From the NCBI GenBank assembly GCA_026706505.1, contig JAPOYQ010000591.1, positions 1 through 8,646 on the forward strand: DNA of 8,646 nucleotides, given 5' to 3'. The notes beneath the pieces were generated by a model. It was not told the origin of the DNA and made no database searches. It saw only the letters and a program-made list of their open reading frames with translations. This DNA is from Gemmatimonadota bacterium (GTDB lineage Bacteria; Latescibacterota; UBA2968; UBA8231). Shown piece by piece: positions 1-5,517 of this stretch. The stretch's first letter is position 1; every line of letters begins with the position of its first letter. The position numbers were made by a program, and so were the translations under genes.

Positions 1-1
1 C

Positions 2-283
2 AACTACATCAAGCGCTACGCCAATCCCGTGTTCTACGAAGTCGCCGAGCGCTTCGTGCGCTATGCCGGCGACCAAGGTGTGCATCCGGCGACCTTAGCC
101 GTCGCTTGGGTCATGGGGCATCGAGACGTGACCGCGCCGATCGTCGGCGGGCGCGACCTAGACCAGCTAAAGCCATCGCTCGCCGCGCTCGACTTTGCCA
201 TGTCGGCCGAGATGCGCGATGAGGTGTCGGCGCTTTCGATCGCGCCGCCGCCAGCCACCGACCGCGACGAGGAACTGTTTTAA
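2..283 (+). CDS. Aldo/keto reductase, C-terminal part (5' end outside window)
   Basis: The reading frame is open from base 2 to the TAA at 281-283 and gives 93 residues, so the start lies upstream of the window. The visible part matches the end of the aldo/keto reductase (AKR) barrel: a run reading ATLAVAWVMGH, then VTAPIVGGRDLDQL, then a helix ending in EMRDEVSAL. In AKRs the 'PIVGxRxxxQL' segment forms part of the NADP(H)-binding region, so the enzyme probably reduces a carbonyl group with NADPH in the cytoplasm. The catalytic Tyr/Lys/Asp/His are in the missing N-terminal part and cannot be checked. The next gene starts 12 bp downstream on the same strand, so the two are probably cotranscribed. 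The family call is fairly sure; the substrate is unknown. Confidence 0.85.
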   Translation, partial: NYIKRYANPVFYEVAERFVRYAGDQGVHPATLAVAWVMGHRDVTAPIVGGRDLDQLKPSLAALDFAMSAEMRDEVSALSIAPPPATDRDEELF

Positions 284-288
284 AGGAG
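282..288 (+). promoter_or_regulatory. Shine-Dalgarno of the HpcH/HpaI homologue
   Basis: AAAGGAG overlaps the stop codon of the aldo/keto reductase and sits 7 nt before the ATG at 296. This fixes the start of the downstream gene and suggests it is translated from the same transcript as the reductase. Confidence 0.7.
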
Positions 289-295
289 AAAAACA

Positions 296-1084
296 ATGAG
301 ACCCAACAAGCTGCGCGAAAAACTCAACGCCGGCGAGCCCACGCTAGGCACCCACATCCACACCACTTGGCCTTCGATCGTCGAAGCCCTAGGACATACC
401 GGCGCGTACGACTATGTGGAATTTGTCGCCGAGTATGGCCCCTTTGACCTGCACGACTTGGACAATCTCGCCCGGGCCGCCGAGCTATGGGACTTGGGAA
501 CGATGATCAAGGTCGATGCCGAAAACCGCGCTTACGTAGCCCAGCGGGCCATAGGGTCGGGTTTTGGCAGCGTGCTCTTTGCCGATGTGCGCGACCCAGA
601 CGACGCGCGGGCCTGTGTGCGCTGCGTGCGCGCCGACGCGCCCGGGGACGAAGGCACCTATGGGGTAGCTATGCGGCGCATCGCCTATATGAGCTATGGC
701 GGCACCCCAGAGTACGTCCAAGCGCTGCGCGACGTGGTCGTGGTGTTGATGATCGAAAAGGAAAGTGCCGTCGCCGACCTAGAGGCCATGCTCTCAGTAG
801 AAGGAGTCGAGATGGTCCAATGGGGAGGGGCCGATTACTCCATGAGCGTCGGCAAGGCCGGCCAGCGCGGCGTGCCGGAAATTGCCGCAGCCGAAGAAAA
901 AGTCTTTAAGACGGCCCTAGAGATGGGCGTCCATCCGCGTGCCGAGATCAACACAGCCGACGATGCCAAGCGCTTTCTCGACATGGGGGTGCGGCACTTC
1001 TGCGTCGGTACGGATATAGCGGTGCTATACGGGTATTGGCGCGATCAAGGCGAAGCGATGCGGCGGGCGCTGGAGGGCGAATAG
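296..1084 (+). CDS. HpcH/HpaI aldolase-family protein with altered active site
   Basis: This is a 262-residue protein, the usual length for single-domain HpcH/HpaI (class II pyruvate aldolase) TIM barrels. The start is set by a good Shine-Dalgarno. Its N-terminus (MRPNKLREKL...LGTHI) aligns with that of the opposing aldolase at 1148-1930. The segment MIEKESAVADLEAMLSVEGV followed by GGADYSMSVG is the typical metal-site region, giving Glu154 and Asp180 as the expected ligands. However, the usual D-x-E-H motif reads V44-A-E-Y47, and the usual 'VRVP' Arg is Lys72 (IKVD). The 'YPPxGxRG' loop is also not recognisable (PGDEGTYGVAMRR, about 116-128). In HpaI the His acts in acid/base catalysis and the Arg holds the pyruvate enolate. 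From this I infer that this protein does a different reaction, or an aldol cleavage with changed residues. It probably shares a transcript with the upstream reductase. Confidence 0.85.
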   Translation: MRPNKLREKLNAGEPTLGTHIHTTWPSIVEALGHTGAYDYVEFVAEYGPFDLHDLDNLARAAELWDLGTMIKVDAENRAYVAQRAIGSGFGSVLFADVRDPDDARACVRCVRADAPGDEGTYGVAMRRIAYMSYGGTPEYVQALRDVVVVLMIEKESAVADLEAMLSVEGVEMVQWGGADYSMSVGKAGQRGVPEIAAAEEKVFKTALEMGVHPRAEINTADDAKRFLDMGVRHFCVGTDIAVLYGYWRDQGEAMRRALEGE

Positions 1085-1116
1085 GCCAGCGACGCTGCTA
1101 GTGGACTACACGATGG

Positions 1117-1149
1117 GGCCCGCCCTTGCCCGGCGGGCCTTTTTATTTT
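1117..1149 (+). terminator. Rho-independent terminator after the HpcH/HpaI homologue
   Basis: GGCCCGCC (1117-1124) pairs perfectly with GGCGGGCC (1132-1139) around a 7-nt loop. It is followed by TTTTTATTTT (1140-1149), which reaches the stop codon of the opposing gene. The T-tract lies only on the + strand side, so it should end the + strand operon. On the - strand the stem is not followed by a T-run, so bidirectional action is doubtful. Confidence 0.85.
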
Positions 1150-1930
1150 AGCGCCGCCAGACGCTCGTCCGCAGCCCTTCGATGCCTTCGGCCAAGGCGC
1201 GGCGATAGAGCCACAAGTCGCCGCCATACGCTATGCAGCGGAAGCCCCGGCGCAGCATCTCCGTTCCTTCTTCAATGGTATTGACCAAGTAGCCAGCGGC
1301 TTTGCCTTGGCGCTCGCAGGAATCGACGACGCGGTCAAGGGCGGCGGTGAATTCGGGGTGGTCAAACTGCCCGGGAATCCCCAAGAAGTTGCTTAGGTCA
1401 AAACCCCCTATCCACAGCACATCAATCCCATCTACCGCGGCGATGCGATCGATGTTTTCGAGCCCGGGACGGTTTTCGATCTGAGCAATCAGCAAGCCCT
1501 CGGTATTGGCGTGGTCGATCTTGCCGACGATGGAGCCTTCGGCGAAGTGGTCGTGGGCGATTTGAAAGGCTGCGCCGCGCTGGCCAATGGGCGGGTACTT
1601 GCCCGACTGCACGATGACCTCGGTCTGCTGCGCATCGCTAATCATCGGCACCATGACGCCTCGGGCCCCCACGTCGAGGACACGGGCGATGAAGTGGTAT
1701 TGGGTCGCCGGCACCCGCACAAACGGCTCGATGTGATCGGAATTGGTGGTGGCGATCAGGTCGCGCACTGTCTCGACGCTCCAGCCGGTGTGCTCCATGT
1801 CGTACATAATGAATTCAGCGCCAGCCTCGGCAGAGAGACGAGCAATGCCCGGGGTGCAAAATTCAAAGGTCATAGTGCCGATGACCGTGCCGCCCTCTTT
1901 GAGGGTGCGTTTGACTTTATTGGGTTTCAT
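1148..1930 (-). CDS. HpcH/HpaI-type class II aldolase (pyruvate aldolase family)
   Basis: This 260-residue TIM-barrel enzyme is likely a cytoplasmic, divalent-metal-dependent lyase. It would cleave a 4-hydroxy-2-oxo acid to pyruvate (or a related 2-oxo acid) plus an aldehyde. All the expected family marks are present: D44-M-E-H47 with the catalytic His; the pyruvate-binding Arg72 in FVRVP; the loop YPPIGQRG (112-119); and the metal ligands Glu152 (QIEN) and Asp178 (GGFDLS). After these comes LGIPGQFDHPE, the usual 'LG-PG-HPE' signature. The ATG overlaps the TGA of the upstream dehydrogenase gene in an ATGA. No separate Shine-Dalgarno is evident, so translation is probably coupled. It could act on the same pathway as the dehydrogenase, for example in sugar-acid breakdown, but the substrate cannot be read from the sequence. 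Members are often named 2,4-dihydroxyhept-2-ene-1,7-dioate aldolase by similarity alone. Confidence 0.92.
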   Translation of the reverse strand: MKPNKVKRTLKEGGTVIGTMTFEFCTPGIARLSAEAGAEFIMYDMEHTGWSVETVRDLIATTNSDHIEPFVRVPATQYHFIARVLDVGARGVMVPMISDAQQTEVIVQSGKYPPIGQRGAAFQIAHDHFAEGSIVGKIDHANTEGLLIAQIENRPGLENIDRIAAVDGIDVLWIGGFDLSNFLGIPGQFDHPEFTAALDRVVDSCERQGKAAGYLVNTIEEGTEMLRRGFRCIAYGGDLWLYRRALAEGIEGLRTSVWRR

Positions 1931-2970
1931 CCGATAGCTCGATAGTGGTTCAGTTTTTCTTTCAGACGGGGGTGCTCGGCCGCTTGGGGATTGACGAGGT
2001 ACTGGGGCAAGCGGCCGGAGGCTACTTCTACGAGGCTAGTGCAGGCGCTGCGGCCGATGAGGCGGAAGCACTCGTCGGTCCAGCATAGCCCGTGCGGGGC
2101 GACGATGGTTTGGTCGGCGAGTGCCAGCACCGGCTCGTCTTCGGATACAGGCTCTGTTTCAAAGACGTCGAGGCCGGCACCAGCGATCTGCCCCCGTTGC
2201 AGAGCGCGGGTAAGGGCCTGCTGATCGACGATGGGGCCCCTGGCCGTGTTGATGAGGTAGGCGCTTTCCTTCATCAGCGAGAACTCGCGCTCGCCGATGA
2301 GGTGATGGGTTTCCTCAGTGAGTGCGCAGCAGATGCAGACGTAATCGGCGCGTTGCAGCAACTGGTCGAGCTCGACCAGTTCGGCACCAGCGGCACGAGC
2401 CTGTGCAGCATCGACAAAAGGGTCGGCGGCAATGCAGTGAATGCCGAAGGGCTTGGCCAAGGTGCAGATCTCGCGGCCGATATTGCCTAGGCCGACCAGC
2501 CCCAGCGTGCGACCCGTGACGCCCATGCCTATGTAGTCGAGGCGCTCGTGCCAGCGCCCCTCGCGCACCAAGCGATCCTTGGCCAGCATCTTGTGGCTAA
2601 GGGCCAAGAGATACGTCAGGGCCATGACCGCCACTGGCCGGCGCACGCCGTCGGGGGTGATCGTCAAGAGCACGCCCTGCTCATTGCACGCTGCGACGTC
2701 AACGCTGTCGTAGCCGACGCCGAAGCGGGCGACGATCGCCAGCTTATCTGCTCCTTGCAAGGTCTCGGCGCTAACTATCGAGGCAAGAACCAGCAAGCCG
2801 TCGTAGCCGCGAATCTGATCGGGGCGCAGTTCGGTGGTGTTTTCCGCTAGAAACTCCCACTCGACCTTTGGGGCTTCGTCGAGCAGGTCGAGACCAATGT
2901 CGCCGAAGCCGAGGGTGCCGTCGGCCTTGAGAAAGTCGCGGGTGACGCCTATGCGAAAGGTCGTAGTCAT
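1927..2970 (-). CDS. D-2-hydroxyacid dehydrogenase (3-phosphoglycerate dehydrogenase-like)
   Basis: This is a 347-residue NAD-dependent dehydrogenase of the D-isomer 2-hydroxyacid family, the usual length for members without a C-terminal ACT domain. The N-terminal part belongs to the split catalytic domain and contains ARFGVGYDSVD (81-91). The Rossmann motif is GLVGLGNIG with G160-x-G162-x-x-G165, and Asp183 after the second strand favours NAD over NADP. The catalytic set is visible: Arg244 in NTARG, Glu273 in DVFETEP and His293 in APHGLCWTDE. It would interconvert a D-2-hydroxy acid and a 2-oxo acid. I start at the ATG 2968-2970, because homology begins at once (FRIGVTRDF). The frame is open to another ATG at 3042, which would add 24 unconserved-looking residues. 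Neither start has a strong Shine-Dalgarno. The stop overlaps the aldolase start (ATGA), making a two-gene operon. True serine-pathway SerA activity is not implied. Confidence 0.9.
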   Translation of the reverse strand: MTTTFRIGVTRDFLKADGTLGFGDIGLDLLDEAPKVEWEFLAENTTELRPDQIRGYDGLLVLASIVSAETLQGADKLAIVARFGVGYDSVDVAACNEQGVLLTITPDGVRRPVAVMALTYLLALSHKMLAKDRLVREGRWHERLDYIGMGVTGRTLGLVGLGNIGREICTLAKPFGIHCIAADPFVDAAQARAAGAELVELDQLLQRADYVCICCALTEETHHLIGEREFSLMKESAYLINTARGPIVDQQALTRALQRGQIAGAGLDVFETEPVSEDEPVLALADQTIVAPHGLCWTDECFRLIGRSACTSLVEVASGRLPQYLVNPQAAEHPRLKEKLNHYRAIG

Positions 2971-3168
2971 GGCGACAAACAAGATAGGGCCTGACGGACA
3001 GCTATCAAGGGGAGAGGTTGCTGTATAGGATAGGGACCACATTGTCTGCGATTAGATACAGAAACGCGGCGGCACAACGGCGACTCCGCCAGATAAAAGA
3101 GGTGGTTCACATTTTGCTTATCTGCTCCTGTGGCTTACTTTTCACCCTAACCGAGGAGCAATACTGGG
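2971..3168. other. Divergent intergenic region between dehydrogenase and coiled-coil gene
   Basis: These 198 bp separate the leftward dehydrogenase/aldolase operon from the rightward coiled-coil gene and must hold promoters for both. I see no convincing -35/-10 pair on either strand. A TATACA on the - strand (about 3023-3028) resembles a -10 box but lacks a matching -35. A short imperfect stem GGCGG/CCGCC (about 3068-3090) has no T-run. No small gene or RNA is recognisable. Confidence 0.4.
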
Positions 3169-3819
3169 ATGACCCCTGAAACATCTGAGATAACCACTCG
3201 CGACGTGTTGCAGCAGATCAACCGCCGCTTGGAGCTGATTGAAAGCGATGTGCGAGCGGTCAGCGAGAAGTTGGATGTGTCGTTTCAGACGCTGAATGAT
3301 AAGATCGACACGTCGGTTCAGGATCTGGATGGGAAGCGGGAAGCGTCAACTCAGGGGCTGAATGAAAAGATCGACAGGTCGGAAGAAACGCGGGATGGGA
3401 AGAAGGAGGCGTGTGATGCGAAACGGGAGGGGTCGTTGTATCAGTAAAATGAGAAGATTGATGCGTCAGTTCAGATACTGCGCGATGAGAATGCTGCGTC
3501 GTATCGGAGTCTGAACGAAAAGATCGACACGTCGGATGGGAAGCGAGAGGTATCGTTTCAGACGCTGAATGATAAGATTGACACGTCGGATGGGAAGTGG
3601 GAGGCGTCGGTTCAGACGCTAAATGAGAAGATCGACACGTCGGTTCAGATGCTGGATGGGAAGCGAGAGGTGTCGGCTCAAAAGCTAAATGAGAAGATCG
3701 ACACGTCGGTTCAAAAGCTCCACGAGAAGGTCGACACCTATTTCCGCTGGACCATCGGCATCGTACTAGCTAGCTGGTTGTCCACTATGAGCGCGATCCT
3801 GTTCAAAGGGTTCTTGTAG
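3169..3819 (+). pseudogene. Repetitive coiled-coil protein with C-terminal membrane anchor, broken by one in-frame TAA
   Basis: From the ATG at 3169 (GAGGAG at 3153-3158, 10 nt upstream) the frame encodes 92 residues and meets TAA at 3445-3447. It then continues open in the same frame for another 123 codons to the TAG at 3817-3819, 216 residues in all. The N-terminal part (about 11-36) is a charged helix (DVLQQINRRLELIESDV...). Residues 37-189 are repeats such as SVQTLNEKIDT and SVQMLDGKRE. Residues 190-216 begin YFRWTIGIVLASWL and end in FLKGFL-like hydrophobic sequence, a single membrane span close to the C-terminus. The repeat and anchor pattern is equally good on both sides of the stop. 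The TAA falls where sister units carry Leu (CTG/CTA), so it looks like a recent nonsense mutation or a sequencing error. No in-frame ATG follows until codon 161, so restart is unlikely. If intact, the product would be a tail-anchored membrane coiled coil of unknown role. GC content is visibly lower than in its neighbours. The family is not recognised. Confidence 0.7.
3277..3735 (+). repeat. Tandem 33-bp (11-residue) coding repeats with 21-bp variants
   Basis: Codons 37-189 of the coiled-coil gene split cleanly into 15 units. Twelve have 11 residues (consensus T/A-S-V-Q-x-L-N-E-K-I-D alternating with x-S-V-Q-x-L-D-G-K-R-E). Three have 7 residues (ACDAKRE at 81-87, TSDGKRE at 121-127, TSDGKWE at 139-145). 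The 7-residue units look like the DGKRE type with four residues (12 bp) removed from the middle. The DNA itself is strongly repeated, for example AAGATCGACACGTCGG recurs several times. Confidence 0.85.
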
Positions 3820-3871
3820 CCTATCCTTCCTTCCAGTTTCTACGATCGCCCTCGACCTTCATATTGCCTCG

Positions 3872-5398
3872 CTAGTCGTGCCGCAGATCCTCGCGCTCCA
3901 TCCACAGGCGCAAGATGCGCGGCGATTGCCGCAGATAGTAGAGATAGGGCCGGTCCTGCCAGTGCTTTTTGGCGGTGCGCTTGTTGTCGTGGGGGTGCAT
4001 GTTGTACTTCCCCCGATAATCGACGACAGTCTTCTTGTGGTTGTCGAGGGCAATGGTCAGAATGCGCTGCGGCAGCTTGACCGGGTAGGTTAGCTGCATC
4101 GACCACACCGACCGCTTGCCCTCTGAGCAGCGCCGGGCATACGAGGCGGCGCAGTGGTGCATGACGCGCCCTTCGGCTAGCAGGTCGAGCGCGGTGTGCA
4201 GCTCGCGTATTGACCAACGCACGCGCTCGCCCGAGAAGGCATCTTCTTCCTCCCACTCGAATTCGCGAAAGCCAGACGCTTCCCACACATCTTCCTCGCC
4301 GAGGGCGTAGTCGTCGGCGTTGAGGTCGCCGTGCCACTCATCGACCAAGCGCAGCAGCTTGATGATGCTGCGGCCCTTCATCGAAAAGTTGGGCTGAGCC
4401 GGTGGCCCCTCAATGAACTGGCCGTTGGGGCCGGGCAATTGCTGGGGCACGAATTTCTGGTAGTGGATATAATCGACAATTGGGCCGATGTAAGTGGGTT
4501 CCAGCATGGGTTGATTGGCAAAAAAGAGCATTACCGTCTCCCAGAACGGCTCGTCTCCCTGGTAGTCCTTCAGCCGCGTGGATAAAACGGCCCGACTCGC
4601 ATGTCCGCCCATGCCGGCGAATTGCGCCCAGCGCAGGGCGCGCGCGACCGACCAGCGCCGATGGGCACTGGGAAAAAGGTGCGCCATGCGCTTGGTCAGC
4701 CGCAGCGGCAGGTCGGCCTTGCGGATGTTCTGGCCGATGCCGATGTGCTTGAACCACTCCTGCTCGCGGTGCGCTGTCAGAAGGTCTCCTTGGAGGAAGG
4801 CGGTGTCCATAAAAGGCGGCACCTCGTAGCGGGCTAGTAGATACCGGGTAAGGCTGCGGAACTGCGCCCGAGGGCTGAGGAGGTCGGTGCGCCACTCCTC
4901 GACGGGCCGGAGCCAGTCGCCGTAGTGGCGGGCGAGTTGCCCCAGGGCGTCCTCGTAGTTGTTGCCCTCTTCGCGCGTCCGATTGAGGAATCCCGTTTTG
5001 AGGCCGAGGAGGTCGGTGCGTCGCTCTACGTGCTTGAGCAGGCGGTAGAGGGCTTGACGGCGCTGAGGGTCTTCGGCCGCGGCGAAGAGCGCGACGAGCT
5101 TCCGGCTGAGCGGATACATCTCATCTGGAGGAATCTCGCCGCGGAAGGCCCGGTCGATGAGGCGGGCGCGTCCCGGGGTGTGGCTGCGGCCGGGGTGTGG
5201 TGCGATCGGCCGCAAGGTGTCGGCGGCGAGTTGGCGCTCGATTGCGAGCTGGCTCTCGGTTTTGTCGCGCTGGATTGCCAAGCCGTTTTTGCGGCACCAG
5301 ATGATGTAGCTCGAAAGAGACGGGAAACCGAGTGTTGCGGCGTAGTGCCGGAGGGCGTCGTCAAGTGCTGGCTGGGCCAATGCAGTCGTCATGGACAC
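3872..5398 (-). CDS. PcfJ-like protein
   Basis: This is a 508-residue protein of the PcfJ-like family, named after a gene of the enterococcal conjugative plasmid pCF10. The molecular function of the family is unknown. The diagnostic part is C-terminal: RVMHHCAASYARRCSEGKRS (411-430) followed by VWSMQL, then ILTIALDN and a VDYRGKYN stretch (459-466), then a conserved-looking Trp480. This matches the family pattern M-x-H-C-x-x-x-Y-x-x-x-C-x-x-G-x-x-S-x-W. The first 400 residues are mostly helical, rich in Arg and Trp, and contain a very acidic stretch (EFEWEEEDAF, 379-388). No signal peptide or membrane segment is seen, so it is probably cytoplasmic. The first start is GTG at 5398. An ATG two codons later (5390-5392) is equally possible, as neither has a clear Shine-Dalgarno. 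There are no conjugation or plasmid genes around it. It converges on the coiled-coil gene with a 52-bp gap. The family call is good; the function is open. Confidence 0.8.
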   Translation of the reverse strand: MSMTTALAQPALDDALRHYAATLGFPSLSSYIIWCRKNGLAIQRDKTESQLAIERQLAADTLRPIAPHPGRSHTPGRARLIDRAFRGEIPPDEMYPLSRKLVALFAAAEDPQRRQALYRLLKHVERRTDLLGLKTGFLNRTREEGNNYEDALGQLARHYGDWLRPVEEWRTDLLSPRAQFRSLTRYLLARYEVPPFMDTAFLQGDLLTAHREQEWFKHIGIGQNIRKADLPLRLTKRMAHLFPSAHRRWSVARALRWAQFAGMGGHASRAVLSTRLKDYQGDEPFWETVMLFFANQPMLEPTYIGPIVDYIHYQKFVPQQLPGPNGQFIEGPPAQPNFSMKGRSIIKLLRLVDEWHGDLNADDYALGEEDVWEASGFREFEWEEEDAFSGERVRWSIRELHTALDLLAEGRVMHHCAASYARRCSEGKRSVWSMQLTYPVKLPQRILTIALDNHKKTVVDYRGKYNMHPHDNKRTAKKHWQDRPYLYYLRQSPRILRLWMEREDLRHD

Positions 5399-5517
5399 TT
5401 TTCTGAGAGGAGTTTAATGAAGTAAAAGGCGCGGAAAGAGCGTAATCATGTCAACGAGAAAATTTCGGAGCGTCCTCGTCTGTCTTGATTTTGCGAAAAG
5501 TAAGTGCTACCAGAGCG

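Noticed and set aside
1511..2850. Several + strand open frames over the aldolase and dehydrogenase genes (1511-1945, 2092-2490, 2548-2850)
   Set aside because: They lie opposite strongly recognisable - strand enzymes, lack recognisable domains and ribosome sites, and are typical of high-GC antisense frames.
3445..3447. TAA read as a reassigned codon (alternative genetic code)
   Set aside because: TAA ends other genes here normally (281-283 and 1148-1150 on the - strand), so stop reassignment does not fit.
3277..3735. Direct repeats that could suggest a CRISPR array or satellite DNA
   Set aside because: The repeats are back to back in multiples of 3 bp, keep one reading frame and encode a coiled-coil pattern. 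There are no unique spacers.
4410..4895. A second - strand frame inside the PcfJ-like gene (161 residues)
   Set aside because: It overlaps the PcfJ-like frame throughout, is Pro/Arg/Ala-rich as expected for a shifted high-GC frame, and shows no recognisable motif.
5449..5454. Perfect TTGACA on the - strand upstream of the PcfJ-like gene
   Set aside because: At 17 bp spacing the -10 position reads CGCCTT, and no TATAAT-like box lies at 16-18 bp, so it is not supported as a promoter.
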